Origin: Pedobacter psychrophilus
GTDB lineage: Bacteria > Bacteroidota > Bacteroidia > Sphingobacteriales > Sphingobacteriaceae
Reading direction: 5' to 3'
Length of the DNA: 64,000 nt
NCBI RefSeq assembly: GCF_001652725.1
Contig: NZ_LWHJ01000011.1
Location: 620,001-684,000 of the forward strand
The notes beneath the pieces were generated by a model that was not told the DNA's origin, searched no databases, and saw only the letters and a program-made list of their open reading frames with translations. The stretch's first letter is position 1, and each line of letters opens with the position of its first letter. Positions 45,849 to 55,598 of the stretch are shown here, piece by piece. A program made the position numbers and the translations under genes.

Positions 45849-46460
45849 TTATTTGATTTCAAAATTTAGCAGCTCGTGTTTGCCTAAATTTCCTTTTAGC
45901 TTATCGCCGATATTTACTTTACCAACGCCAGCGGGTGTCCCCGTAAAAATTATATCACCTTTTTTTAAGGTAAAGAACTGGGAGGCATAAGAAATCAATT
46001 TATCAAAACTATTAAGCATTTCAGAAGTATTTCCTTTTTGCCTCAAGTCATTATTTACAAAAAGATTAAAATCTAAATTATTGATATCTTCAAAATCAGC
46101 TATAGGTACAAATTCACTCACCACAGCAGAATTATCAAAAGCTTTAGCAATTTCCCATGGCAAGCCCTTGGCTTTCTGAGCAGATTGCAAATCCCGAGCG
46201 GTAAAATCAATTCCTAAACCAATTTCATCATAATATTTATGGGCAAACTTTTCTGCAATGGATTTTCCTTCTTTACTAATTTTCAATAAAACTTCTACTT
46301 CAAAATGTACATCCTCAGAAAATGAAGGATGATAAAATGGTTTATTGTTTTTTAAAACTGCTGTATCGGGTTTTAAGAATAGAACTGGTTTATCTGGAAT
46401 TTGGTTACCTAATTCTTTAGCATGTTCACTATAATTTCTGCCTACGGCTATAACTTTCAT
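45849..46460 (-). CDS. Fumarylacetoacetate hydrolase (FAH) family protein
   Basis: 203 residues, the short bacterial form. Metal ligands are in place: HFEVEVLLKIS (two Glu) and GLGIDFTARDLQ (Asp), followed by KGLPWEIAKAFDN and DIIFTGTPAGVGKVNIGD. Family members act on acylpyruvates, oxaloacetate (decarboxylase) or related diketo acids. First gene of a minus-strand run; the M23 gene starts 20 bases after its stop. Exact substrate is unknown. Confidence 0.93.
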   Translation of the reverse strand: MKVIAVGRNYSEHAKELGNQIPDKPVLFLKPDTAVLKNNKPFYHPSFSEDVHFEVEVLLKISKEGKSIAEKFAHKYYDEIGLGIDFTARDLQSAQKAKGLPWEIAKAFDNSAVVSEFVPIADFEDINNLDFNLFVNNDLRQKGNTSEMLNSFDKLISYASQFFTLKKGDIIFTGTPAGVGKVNIGDKLKGNLGKHELLNFEIK

Positions 46461-46481
46461 TTTCTTAATATTTGTTGGGCT

Positions 46482-46518
46482 AAAATAAAAAAGCCCCGAT
46501 GATTTTTTTCATCAGGGC
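46482..46518 (-). terminator. Terminator of the T9SS cargo gene
   Basis: GCCCCGATGA at 46493-46502 pairs with TCATCAGGGC (46509-46518, one mismatch). On the minus strand the stem is followed by TTTTTTATTTT. It separates this gene from the FAH gene. Confidence 0.8.
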
Positions 46519-46541
46519 AGTAATATTTTTATAATGTATGA

Positions 46542-47105
46542 TTATAATACTGAAATTCTTTTGATAATTGAATCTGAACCTGCAACTATCCTAACGAAAT
46601 AAAAACCTGTGTTCAATTTAGATTCAATAATAAATTTATTGTTTTGATTTCCTGCATCCATTTTTTGGGACATTAAAACAGCCACTTCATTTCCTAAAAT
46701 ATCCATTATTTTAATGGTAACTAAGCTTTGTTTTTTTAAGCTGTAGGATAAATTAAGTTGATCAGAAACAGGATTTGGATAAACTTTTACATTATCAATT
46801 GGCTTAGTTAATTCTAATCCTACGGTTGATAATGCTTTATTATCAGATTTGGGTAAGCTTTGAGTTGCATTATTTTTAGCTCCAATTTTTAAAGAAGTCA
46901 TCCTAAACATAAAACTATCAAAATCTGCCGGGATGTTATTTTTAAAAACAGGACGGTTTGGTCTATTATCCTTAATTTTTAAAGTATTGTTGATAATAGT
47001 ATCAGCCAATGGAAAAATACTTTTAGCAAGAGATGGCATTATCATAGCAGAATTTGCTAAGATAAATAGGGTTGCCAACGCTGTTTTAAAGTATTTATTT
47101 TTCAT
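46542..47105 (-). CDS. Small secreted protein with T9SS type A sorting domain
   Basis: 187 residues. Signal peptide (FKTALATLFILANSAMIMPSLA), a short mature region without a recognisable domain, then a C-terminal type A sorting domain: VKVYPNPVSDQLNLSYSL, MDILGNEVAVL, GFYFVRIVAGSDSIIKRISVL. It should cross the outer membrane by the type IX system and have the tail removed. Passenger function is unknown; it is only about 80 residues long. CAAAAGTA at 47122-47129 (TACTTTTG on the minus strand) is a possible -7 box. Confidence 0.9.
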   Translation of the reverse strand: MKNKYFKTALATLFILANSAMIMPSLAKSIFPLADTIINNTLKIKDNRPNRPVFKNNIPADFDSFMFRMTSLKIGAKNNATQSLPKSDNKALSTVGLELTKPIDNVKVYPNPVSDQLNLSYSLKKQSLVTIKIMDILGNEVAVLMSQKMDAGNQNNKFIIESKLNTGFYFVRIVAGSDSIIKRISVL

Positions 47106-47239
47106 TAAAATGTTTATGATTCAAAAGTATAATAAAAAATTCAAAATTTTTATTAATCTGAATTTATATTTTTCAGTTTAACAAAATTTAACACAATTAT
47201 TAATCCACTTTTATGATATACGAAATATTGATTAATTGG

Positions 47240-47269
47240 TTGTGTATTTTATTAATTGATTTACTTTTG
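47240..47269 (+). promoter_or_regulatory. Bacteroidetes-type promoter for kup
   Basis: TTG at 47240-47242, 19 bases, then TACTTTTG at 47262-47269, an exact match to TTG-N19-TAnnTTTG. It ends 20 bases before the GTG start of kup. Confidence 0.75.
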
Positions 47270-47288
47270 TGAACTCAAATTTTAAAAA

Positions 47289-49241
47289 GTGTCTAAACAC
47301 AATAATTTAAACAAATTATCTGCAGCTGGTATTTTAATTAGTTTAGGGATAATTTACGGTGACATTGGAACATCTCCATTATATGTATTTAAAGCCATAA
47401 TTGGAGAAAATTTAATAACCCAAGACCTTATTTTGGGGGGATTAAGCTGTGTTTTTTGGACACTTACACTCCAAACAACCATCAAATATGTTTTAATTAC
47501 CTTAAATGCTGATAACAAGGGAGAAGGAGGTATATTTTCTCTTTATTCGTTGGTAAAAAGAAAAGCAAAATGGCTTGTTATTCCGGCAATTATTGGTGGT
47601 TGCGCACTTTTAGCTGACGGAATTATTACGCCCCCAATTACCATATCTGCAGCTATTGAAGGTTTAGAGATTTTTAATCCTGGTTTACAAACTATCCCAA
47701 TTGTAATTGCAATTATTACAGTTCTATTTATTATCCAGCAGTTTGGAACTTCATTAGTTGGTAAAGCATTTGGCCCAATCATGTTTATTTGGTTCACCAT
47801 GATGGGTGTTTTGGGCATAAGCTATATTGTTAAATATCCATTGATTTTAAAAGCTATAAATCCTTATTACGCTTTTGATTTATTGGTAAATAAACCTGGC
47901 GCCTTAGCAATTTTAGGAGCTGTATTTCTTTGTACAACTGGTGCAGAAGCTTTATATTCTGATTTAGGACATTGTGGCAAACAAAACATTAGGATAAGCT
48001 GGATTTATGTAAAGACCTGTTTATTGTTAAATTATTTTGGTCAGGGTGTTTATTTGTGGCAAATACAAAACGAATTATTGGATGCCCGTAATCCCTTTTA
48101 TAGAATGATGCCAGATTGGTTTTTAATTTTTGGGATTTCAATAGCTACAGCTGCGGCGGTAATTGCTTCCCAAGCATTAATTTCTGGTTCTTTTACGTTA
48201 ATTGCTGAGGCAGTAAGATTAAATATTTGGCCTAAAGTTAGAATTAACTATCCATCAGAAGAGAAAGGTCAATTATATGTTCCAAGTATGAATTGGCTAC
48301 TTTGGGCAGGTTGTTTAGTGGTAGTTTATCACTTTGAGCGTTCAGAAAACATGGAAGCTGCTTACGGTCTATCCATTACGATAGCCATGTTAATGACGAC
48401 GATTTTAGTCGCTGTTTTCTTAAAAAAGAAAAAATATCCTACTTATTTAGTCGTAATATTTTTAGTTGTATATGGCGTAATAGAACTGATTTTCTTTTCT
48501 GGTAATATTCTTAAAATTTTACATGGGGGTTGGTTTACGATATTAATTGGATTTATTTTATTTACTGTGATGTGGGCATGGTACAATGCTCGTAAAATTA
48601 AAAACAGGTATTTAAAATTTGTTGATATAGAACAATATTACGACATCATTAAAGAGCTAAGTTTAGATGAATCTGTTCCGAAATATGCATCACAATTGGT
48701 TTATTTAACAAGTGCCAATTTTGCTTCAGAAATTGAATCTAAAATTGTTTATTCTATTTTACAAAAGAAGCCAAAAAGAGCAGATGTTTATTGGTTGGTT
48801 CACGTTGATGTAGTGGATGAACCTTATCGTTGCGATTATAAAGTAGACCATTTGATAGATGGAAAGCTGATTAGAATTGATTTTAAATTAGGCTTCAGGA
48901 TAGAACAAAAAATTAGTGTACTATTTAGAAAAGTGGTAGAAGATTTAGTTGCGAATAATGAAGTTGATATTATAAGCCGTTATGAATCCTTACATAAGCA
49001 TAATGTAGTTGGCGATTTTAGGTTTGTAGTGTTAGAAAAAGTAGTTTCCAGATCTAGTATGTTATCTTTTTGGGAGAAGTTAACCTTAGATTATTATTTC
49101 TTATTAAAACATTTGAGTTTATCTGAAGAGAAAGGTTTTGGATTAGATTTGAGCTTTGTGACTTTGGAGAAAGTGCCTTTGATGGTTACGCAAAGCGAGA
49201 AATTTGAATTGAATAGAATAGACAATCCAAAACCAATGTAA
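47289..49241 (+). CDS. kup: Kup-family potassium uptake protein
   Basis: 650 residues from a GTG start. Low-affinity K+/H+ symport at the inner membrane. Twelve membrane helices; the first carries the family signature GIIYGDIGTSPLYVFKAI, then GEGGIFSLYSLVKRK and ALYSDLGHCGKQNIRISWI. A soluble C-terminal domain of about 200 residues follows. It has its own promoter and probably co-transcribes the pentapeptide gene 5 bases downstream. Confidence 0.97.
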   Translation: MSKHNNLNKLSAAGILISLGIIYGDIGTSPLYVFKAIIGENLITQDLILGGLSCVFWTLTLQTTIKYVLITLNADNKGEGGIFSLYSLVKRKAKWLVIPAIIGGCALLADGIITPPITISAAIEGLEIFNPGLQTIPIVIAIITVLFIIQQFGTSLVGKAFGPIMFIWFTMMGVLGISYIVKYPLILKAINPYYAFDLLVNKPGALAILGAVFLCTTGAEALYSDLGHCGKQNIRISWIYVKTCLLLNYFGQGVYLWQIQNELLDARNPFYRMMPDWFLIFGISIATAAAVIASQALISGSFTLIAEAVRLNIWPKVRINYPSEEKGQLYVPSMNWLLWAGCLVVVYHFERSENMEAAYGLSITIAMLMTTILVAVFLKKKKYPTYLVVIFLVVYGVIELIFFSGNILKILHGGWFTILIGFILFTVMWAWYNARKIKNRYLKFVDIEQYYDIIKELSLDESVPKYASQLVYLTSANFASEIESKIVYSILQKKPKRADVYWLVHVDVVDEPYRCDYKVDHLIDGKLIRIDFKLGFRIEQKISVLFRKVVEDLVANNEVDIISRYESLHKHNVVGDFRFVVLEKVVSRSSMLSFWEKLTLDYYFLLKHLSLSEEKGFGLDLSFVTLEKVPLMVTQSEKFELNRIDNPKPM

Positions 49242-49246
49242 TTTAA

Positions 49247-49828
49247 ATGGCAAATGGTTCTTTAAAAAGTTATTTCGAAGACTTAAAATTTGATAAAATC
49301 GATTTTTGCGAAAAACCTTTGGATAAAGGGGAATATGAATTTTGCGAATTTAAAGATTGCAATTTTGGCAAAGCCGATTTATTTGAAGTTGTATTTACAG
49401 ATTGCAAATTTGTAGGTTGTAACTTTACACTTGCAAATATTGCACAAACAGGATTTAGGAAAGTGAAATTTAAGGATTGCAAATTATTAGGACTTCGCTT
49501 TGATCATTGCAATCCTTTTTTATTGGAAGTGAATTTTGATAATTGCAACCTCAACTTATCTTCATTTTATCAATTAAAAATAAAGTCAACTCATTTTAAA
49601 AATTGCACCCTTCATGAAACTGATTTTTCTAATGCAGATTTAAGCTTATCTAAATTTGAAGAATGTGATTTACTCCATGCAAAATTTGACCAAACAAATT
49701 TAGAAAAGGTAGATTTTTCCACTGCATTTAATTATCAGATTAATCCAGAAAATAACAGGATTAAAAAAGCAAAGTTTAGTTTACACGGTTTACCGGGATT
49801 GCTTGGGAAATACGATATTAATGTTTAG
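49247..49828 (+). CDS. Pentapeptide-repeat protein
   Basis: 193 residues almost fully made of A(D/N)LxF-type five-residue repeats in the variant F-x-x-C-x: FCEFKDCNFGKADLFEV, FTDCKFVGCNFTLANI, TDFSNADLSLSKFEECDLLHAKF. This should form a right-handed square beta-helix of the Qnr/MfpA/McbG general shape, longest dimension about eight coils. Qnr proteins mimic DNA and protect gyrase, but nothing shows that role here. It starts 5 bases after kup. Function unknown. Confidence 0.88.
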   Translation: MANGSLKSYFEDLKFDKIDFCEKPLDKGEYEFCEFKDCNFGKADLFEVVFTDCKFVGCNFTLANIAQTGFRKVKFKDCKLLGLRFDHCNPFLLEVNFDNCNLNLSSFYQLKIKSTHFKNCTLHETDFSNADLSLSKFEECDLLHAKFDQTNLEKVDFSTAFNYQINPENNRIKKAKFSLHGLPGLLGKYDINV

Positions 49829-49836
49829 GGATAAGA

Positions 49837-52287
49837 TTAATCTTGCAATTTCAAATAATTCATCACCGCTCTTATTTCATTGTAGGTAAATTCAAGTGGT
49901 AAAGCCATTTTTATATCGTTTGTGCCCTTTGCATTGTTTTCTTGAATAAATTTGGTAATCGAATCAACCTTGTTGGCATCCATAAAATCTTTAGGTTTTA
50001 CTTCACCACTAGTGATAAAATGCCCCAAATGTCCTTCTATAGTACCAATGGTTAGAGACCTTATTTCTGCAATTTCTTTGATACTTTTGGCTTCCTTAAA
50101 TAGATTATAAGTGATGGTTTTAGTGTCAATCTTATCTTTTTTAACATCAATTAACTTTTGAAAAGGAGTTCTTGAAAGTTCTTTTTTCTCACAAAATTCG
50201 CTAATCATAGTCAATAATTCATTTCCATATTGTTTAACCTTTATTTTTCCAATACCTTTTATACTTTCCAATTCTTCAAAATTTGAAGGAATTTGGTTAA
50301 CTAAATCCATTAAGGTTTTTTGTGGTAAAATTTGATAAACAGGTAAACCCGTTTCCATGGCTAAATCATCTCTCCAATTTTTAATGGTTTGGTAAAGGTC
50401 TGGGTGTAAAACGCCTCTTGGCACAGTTACTTTGGTAGGCTGTTTTTGTTCTTTGATGCTTTGCAAATAATCAATCTCTGCGTTAGCTTTATTTTTTAAA
50501 TAGTTTAAAACCTTAAACCCGTTTTTACATAAATTTAACGATGATTTTTTAATGAATATCTCTTTATTCAAACTTTGAATAGCCTCAATAATCAGTTTTT
50601 TTACCGATTGATTATCCGCATCAAAATCAACTTCGGCCAATTGCTTTTCTAATTCAATTATTTTATCACCAAAATAGATGCATCCTTTTTTTACCCGGTC
50701 TTGTAGTTCTGTATTTTCTTCAGGCAAACTTTGTTCTTGCAACTGCGTATTCATTTGCCTTTTAAATTTATCCGCAACGGCATAAATATCTATTTCAGAC
50801 TGCTCTCTTCCTTTATTAATATTATCCAAAAAACCACTTGTTAAAGTATGGTGGTTTTCTTCCGCCAATTTTTTTACATGAAATAAAGCAGATTTAATAG
50901 ACTTAAAATCAAATAAATCAAATAATAAACTTTGTTGATAGGCAATTTTAGAATCAGTTAAATGCTGTTCATTAGGTTCATTTTCTTTAGCAGATTTAGT
51001 ATAGCTAGAAACAGTTCCATCTGTTTTTACGCTACTAAATGATATTGGAGAACTCAAAACCATTCCTTCAAAACTTTTGCATCGGCTTAAAGCCACATAA
51101 ACTTGCCCATGTGCAAAAGCTGCATTTGCATCTATAATTGCTTTTTCAAAAGTTAAACCTTGGCTTTTGTGTATGGTAATTGCCCAAGCCAATTTTAACG
51201 GATACTGCATAAAGGAGCCCGTGATGACTTCGTCAATTGCTTTTGTTTCTGTATTTAACTCGGGTTTCATGTTTTCCCAAACTGCTTTGCCAACAGCAAT
51301 TTCCTGAAAATCGTCAGGACATTTAACAAAAATGATTTCTTCTTTTATCCTTGTGATTTTGCCGATCTTCCCATTATAAAAAAGCTTTTCTCTATTGCTG
51401 TCATTTTTAATAAACATGACTTGCGCACCAACTTTTAATACGAGTTCTTCCAAATTTGGAAATGAATATTCTGGAAAATCGCCATTTACCTCAGCTTTAA
51501 AAATATATTCTTTGGCAGTAATTTCCTTTAATTTCCTTTCGTTAATGGTATTTGCCGAATTATTATGAGAACTTAAAGTAATATAACCTTCATCTTCGGT
51601 AGGATTAAAATCTGGGATATATCTTTGGTTTAGTTTTTCTAATGTCTCTTTATCGATGGTGTTTTCCCTTACTGCATTTAAAATATCTATGAAATAAGTA
51701 TCAGATTGGCGATAAATGTGTTTTAATTCAATGCCAATTGGGTTACTCTCTTTTAAAGCCTTGCTATTAAAGAAGTAAAGATTTGGATAATAGTCTTTTA
51801 AAATAGCCCAATCATCATCTTTTACAACCGGAGATAGCTGATGTAAATCGCCAATCATCAATAACTGAACGCCCCCAAATGGCTTGCTTCGGTCTTTATA
51901 TCTTCGCAAAACTTCGTCAATGCCATCTAAAGTATCAGCCCTAACCATACTTATTTCATCGATAACCAATAAATCTAATCCTTTAATCAGATTCACCTTC
52001 TCTCGGTTCATTTTACGGATTGGATTCTTTTTTGCCACATTTTCATCAACTGTAGATGAAACATAAGGACCAAAAGGCATTTGAAAAAAAGAATGTATGG
52101 TACTTCCTTTAGCATTGATAGCAGCTACACCAGTTGGCGCAACTACCACAATTCTTTTTGGACAATCTAAACGTAAATTATGAAGAAAAGTGGTCTTCCC
52201 AGTTCCTGCTTTTCCAGTTAAAAATATATTTCTATTGGTATTTTGTACAAATTGATGAGCTAGTTGAAGTTGCGGATTGGTTTCCAT
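49837..52287 (-). CDS. PIF1/RecD-like SF1 helicase with HRDC and HTH domains
   Basis: 816 residues. N-terminal AAA/PIF1-like core: FLTGKAGTGKTTFLHNL (Walker A), LLVIDEISMVRADTLDGIDE (Walker B), and after a long helicase region AITIHKSQGLTFEKAIIDANAAFAHGQVYVALSRCKSF (motifs V-VI of UvrD_C_2). An HRDC domain (YQILPQKTLMDLVNQIP to LESIKGIGKIKVKQYG) and a C-terminal helix-turn-helix (SIKEIAEIRSLTIGTIEGHL) follow. Unwinds DNA, likely in repair or replication restart. The order is typical of the Bacteroidetes version of this family. It faces the pentapeptide gene. Confidence 0.93.
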   Translation of the reverse strand: METNPQLQLAHQFVQNTNRNIFLTGKAGTGKTTFLHNLRLDCPKRIVVVAPTGVAAINAKGSTIHSFFQMPFGPYVSSTVDENVAKKNPIRKMNREKVNLIKGLDLLVIDEISMVRADTLDGIDEVLRRYKDRSKPFGGVQLLMIGDLHQLSPVVKDDDWAILKDYYPNLYFFNSKALKESNPIGIELKHIYRQSDTYFIDILNAVRENTIDKETLEKLNQRYIPDFNPTEDEGYITLSSHNNSANTINERKLKEITAKEYIFKAEVNGDFPEYSFPNLEELVLKVGAQVMFIKNDSNREKLFYNGKIGKITRIKEEIIFVKCPDDFQEIAVGKAVWENMKPELNTETKAIDEVITGSFMQYPLKLAWAITIHKSQGLTFEKAIIDANAAFAHGQVYVALSRCKSFEGMVLSSPISFSSVKTDGTVSSYTKSAKENEPNEQHLTDSKIAYQQSLLFDLFDFKSIKSALFHVKKLAEENHHTLTSGFLDNINKGREQSEIDIYAVADKFKRQMNTQLQEQSLPEENTELQDRVKKGCIYFGDKIIELEKQLAEVDFDADNQSVKKLIIEAIQSLNKEIFIKKSSLNLCKNGFKVLNYLKNKANAEIDYLQSIKEQKQPTKVTVPRGVLHPDLYQTIKNWRDDLAMETGLPVYQILPQKTLMDLVNQIPSNFEELESIKGIGKIKVKQYGNELLTMISEFCEKKELSRTPFQKLIDVKKDKIDTKTITYNLFKEAKSIKEIAEIRSLTIGTIEGHLGHFITSGEVKPKDFMDANKVDSITKFIQENNAKGTNDIKMALPLEFTYNEIRAVMNYLKLQD

Positions 52288-52370
52288 ATATGGGACAATA
52301 GAGAGATTTGGCTAAATCATAAAATTAGAAAATTTTTTTGGCTTTGAGTTTTTAGGATTTATGCAAAATA

Positions 52371-52402
52371 AAAAAAGAGTTGGAAATTATCCAACTCTTT
52401 TT
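52371..52402. terminator. Bidirectional hairpin terminator
   Basis: AAAAAGAGTTGGA pairs with TCCAACTCTTTTT over a 5-base loop. It lies 27 bases past the stop of the reductase-like gene on the minus strand. Confidence 0.85.
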
Positions 52403-52428
52403 AAAGTTCCAAAACTATTTTCAATGCT

Positions 52429-53100
52429 TTAATATGATTCAAAAATTATATTTTCTGTTTTAGCACCTAACTTTTTTAATTCGTTAATAACATTGTTTGT
52501 AAAATTTTTTGCTCCACATATATAAAATGGTTGATTAAAATTATTGATGTGTTTTTTAATATATTCCTCATCAACCTTACCTTGTGGTAATTCTCCACCT
52601 TTTTGCTCCGTGATCACATTCATAAAATTCCCTCCCAAAAGACTTTTTAATTCTTCGAAACAAATAATTTCATCTTCAAATTTATTTGAAAATATCAATT
52701 GATTATTTCCTAATTCCCCTTTTTGATTAAGATCTCTAAAAATTGAAATAAATGATGTTATTCCAGCTCCTTCTGCAATAAATATTCCTTCTCCATTATA
52801 ATTAATTGCATCCCAAGCATCTCCAATCTCAAATTCATCACCTACACCAACCGTAGCAATTCTCTTGGTTACACCTTCGTGTTCTGGATATGTTTTAATG
52901 ATAAACTCTAAATAATTATCTTTTGGTAATGATGTAAATGTAAAAGGACGTTCTTCATCTGCCCATTTTTCATATTGTAATGTTAAATCTGTTGCTTGTC
53001 CGGGTGTAAATTTATAGCCAGATGGTTTATTTGTCTTAATTTTAAAGACCTTGTTAACCATTGGTGTTACTTCTTCAATTGATAATTTATAATTTGCCAT
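52429..53100 (-). CDS. Flavodoxin/ferredoxin-NADP reductase-like oxidoreductase
   Basis: 223 residues. Two-domain ferredoxin-reductase fold: RPFTFTSLPKDN is the FAD-binding RxxT-type motif (R-P-F-T in place of R-x-Y-S), FIAEGAGITSFISIFRDL is the nucleotide-binding start, and FYICGAKNFTNNV closes the NAD(P) domain. No [2Fe-2S] domain is fused. It transfers electrons between NAD(P)H and a small carrier. The physiological partner is not visible nearby. Confidence 0.88.
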   Translation of the reverse strand: MANYKLSIEEVTPMVNKVFKIKTNKPSGYKFTPGQATDLTLQYEKWADEERPFTFTSLPKDNYLEFIIKTYPEHEGVTKRIATVGVGDEFEIGDAWDAINYNGEGIFIAEGAGITSFISIFRDLNQKGELGNNQLIFSNKFEDEIICFEELKSLLGGNFMNVITEQKGGELPQGKVDEEYIKKHINNFNQPFYICGAKNFTNNVINELKKLGAKTENIIFESY

Positions 53101-53308
53101 AATATTTGTATTTGGTAAATAAAATGCAAAAACCTTACCGTATTTATGAAGTTGATTTTTTATATACTTACTATTTATTAAATGTATAAAATCCTTCCTT
53201 TTCCATTTTGGAAAGGATTGCGTAGATTTTAAATGCTTTATATTAGATTAGTCTCTAATTTTTATTCAATTTAACCATCCCAATTATTTAATTAAATATT
53301 TAATAAAA

Positions 53309-54130
53309 ATGAGTTCAGATAATATATTTAGCCTTACTGGTAAAGTGATCGTTGTTACTGGCGGCACAGGTGTTTTAGGTGCTTCATTTGTTAAAGCTTT
53401 GGCTTTAGCAGGTGCAAAAGTTGCTATTTTGGGCAGAAATGCAGACGTTGCAAACCAAAGAGCTAAAGAAATTAATGATAATGGTGGCGATGCATTAGCA
53501 GTAGTTGCAGATGTTTTAAACGAAGAATCTTTAATAGAAGCTAAAGAACAAATTTTAGTTAAATACAAAAAAATTGATGGTTTAGTAAATGGCGCTGGCG
53601 GTAATATGCCAGGGGCTGTGGTTGATCCATCTGCATCTGTATTTGATTTAGACATGGATAGTTTAAATAAGGTGATGAACTTAAACCTATTTGGAACCAT
53701 ATTACCAACACAAGTTTTTGGACAAGAAATAGCTAAAAATGGGAGTGGGAGTATTGTAAATATTTCTTCAATGGCATCACAAAGAGCGATAACAAAGGTT
53801 TTAGGTTATAGTTTAGCAAAGAGTGCTATTGATGGATATACCAAATGGTTTTCTACAGAATTAGCCAATAGATACGGCGATAAAATTAGGATGAACGCCA
53901 TTGCGCCAGGTTTTTTCTTAACAGAGCAAAACCGCGATTTATTAACCAATCCAGATGGAACATTTAAAGAAAGAGGAAATCTGGTGATTAAGCAAACACC
54001 TTTTAAACGTTTTGGCACAGCCGATGAATTAGAAGGTGCTTTAGTTTGGCTTTTAAGCGATGCTTCTAAATTTGTAACTGGAAGCATTATTAATGTAGAT
54101 GGTGGATTTTCTACTTTTTCTGGAGTTTAA
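53309..54130 (+). CDS. SDR-family oxidoreductase, probable D-mannonate oxidoreductase
   Basis: 273 residues, classical [20 protein letters not shown] (cofactor-binding TGGxGxLG), NGAGG in place of NNAG, the Ser in NISSMAS, and YSLAK with the catalytic Tyr and Lys. It is followed 14 bases later by uxuA and then by a sugar/Na+ symporter. In hexuronate breakdown fructuronate is reduced to D-mannonate, which UxuA then dehydrates, so this SDR most likely performs the UxuB step. The SDR form replaces the unrelated UxuB of E. coli. Isomerase (uxaC) is outside the window. Confidence 0.88.
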   Translation: MSSDNIFSLTGKVIVVTGGTGVLGASFVKALALAGAKVAILGRNADVANQRAKEINDNGGDALAVVADVLNEESLIEAKEQILVKYKKIDGLVNGAGGNMPGAVVDPSASVFDLDMDSLNKVMNLNLFGTILPTQVFGQEIAKNGSGSIVNISSMASQRAITKVLGYSLAKSAIDGYTKWFSTELANRYGDKIRMNAIAPGFFLTEQNRDLLTNPDGTFKERGNLVIKQTPFKRFGTADELEGALVWLLSDASKFVTGSIINVDGGFSTFSGV

Positions 54131-54144
54131 TATTAAATACAAAA

Positions 54145-55317
54145 ATGAGTACTTTCAAAATGATACCTACCATGCGTTGGTACGGACCAAATGATCCAGT
54201 TAAATTGAGCGATCTTTTACAAGCAGGATGTAAAGGAGTGGTAACCGCTTTGCACCATATAGCTAACGGCGAAGTTTGGACAGTTGAAGAAATATATAAA
54301 CGCAAAAAGTTATTAGAACAAGCAGGATTAATTTGGAACGTGGTAGAAAGTGTTCCTGTTTCAGAAGCTATTAAAACTAAATCTGGAGATTATTTAAAGC
54401 ATTATGAAAATTACAGGCAAAGCTTAAAAAACCTGGCAGAGTGTGGTATTTATACGGTTACCTATAATTTTATGCCGGTTTTAGATTGGACAAGAACTGA
54501 TTTGAATTTTGAGGTAGAAGATGGTTCTAAAGCTTTAAAATTTGAAAAAGCTGCCTTCATCGCTTTTGATTTATATATTTTAAAACGAAAAGGTGCAGAA
54601 AAAGATTATTCTCAAGAAGAAATCGAAAGAGCTAAAGATCGTTTTGAAAAAATGAGCGACGATGATAAAAAACTTTTGGAAAGAAATATCATTGCCGGAT
54701 TACCTGGTAGCGAAGAAAGTTTTACCGTAGAAAAATTTCAAGAGGCTTTAAACCCTTATGCCACTATCGATGCCAATCAATTGAGAGAAAATTTAGTGGA
54801 TTTTTTAAAGCAAGTTATTCCAACTGCAGAGGAAAATAAAGTAAATATGGTGATTCACCCTGATGATCCTCCTTATCCTATTTTAGGTTTGCCAAGAGTG
54901 GTGAGTACTGCCGATGACATTAAATATTTGGCAACTCAAGTTCCATCTACACATAACGGTTTATGTTTTTGTACAGGTTCTTTTGGCGTTAGGGCGGATA
55001 ATAATTTACCAGAAATGGTTAAGGCTTTCGCCGATAGGATTAACTTTTTACATTTAAGAAGTACCAAAAGAAACGAATTTGGTGATTTTTATGAAGACAA
55101 TCACCTTGAAGGAGATGTTGATATGTTCTCTGTCGTAAAAGAAGTGGTTAAGATGATGCAAAACCGTCAAACTGAAATCCCTATGAGGCCTGATCACGGG
55201 CATCAGATGTTAGATGATTTAGATAAAAAGACAAACCCTGGATATTCAGGAATTGGAAGGCTTAGGGGATTAGCGGAATTAAGAGGTTTAGAAATGGGTA
55301 TTTCAAGAATGATTTAA
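54145..55317 (+). CDS. uxuA: D-mannonate dehydratase
   Basis: 390 residues, the usual length. Converts D-mannonate to 2-dehydro-3-deoxy-D-gluconate (KDG). Family marks: [30 protein letters not shown] at the N-terminus, [31 protein letters not shown] with metal-binding His and Asp, [16 protein letters not shown] and the final RPDHGHQML. Second gene of the hexuronate run and followed by a strong terminator, so the symporter has its own transcript or reads through. Confidence 0.98.
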   Translation: MSTFKMIPTMRWYGPNDPVKLSDLLQAGCKGVVTALHHIANGEVWTVEEIYKRKKLLEQAGLIWNVVESVPVSEAIKTKSGDYLKHYENYRQSLKNLAECGIYTVTYNFMPVLDWTRTDLNFEVEDGSKALKFEKAAFIAFDLYILKRKGAEKDYSQEEIERAKDRFEKMSDDDKKLLERNIIAGLPGSEESFTVEKFQEALNPYATIDANQLRENLVDFLKQVIPTAEENKVNMVIHPDDPPYPILGLPRVVSTADDIKYLATQVPSTHNGLCFCTGSFGVRADNNLPEMVKAFADRINFLHLRSTKRNEFGDFYEDNHLEGDVDMFSVVKEVVKMMQNRQTEIPMRPDHGHQMLDDLDKKTNPGYSGIGRLRGLAELRGLEMGISRMI

Positions 55318-55335
55318 AGGATAAATTCAGTTTTT

Positions 55336-55371
55336 AACCCGCTTATAATTATTTATAAGCGGGTTTTTGTT
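55336..55371 (+). terminator. Rho-independent terminator after uxuA
   Basis: AACCCGCTTATA at 55336-55347 pairs perfectly with TATAAGCGGGTT at 55354-55365 over a 6-base loop, followed by TTT. Confidence 0.9.
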
Positions 55372-55598
55372 TTTTCAAAGTGTTATAAGCAATTTATTTT
55401 TAAATATTTAATGAAATGATTTATAGTGTTTTATATATAAATTATTGGGTAACTTATTGTATTATATACACTTATTTATAGAAAGTGATTTTGTAATCTG
55501 AATGTAACCTCTTAAATTGCATCTCAAACGAAATTAATTTAAGATTTATAATTGCTCCAATAGTAATTTAAATCTGCACCTTAACCACTTATAAATAA

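Noticed and set aside
51884-52066. Plus-strand short frame inside the helicase gene
   Set aside because: Antisense to Walker B region of the helicase, no support.
53284-53700. Minus-strand frame of 138 codons opposite the SDR gene
   Set aside because: Overlaps a clear SDR cofactor-binding domain on the other strand.
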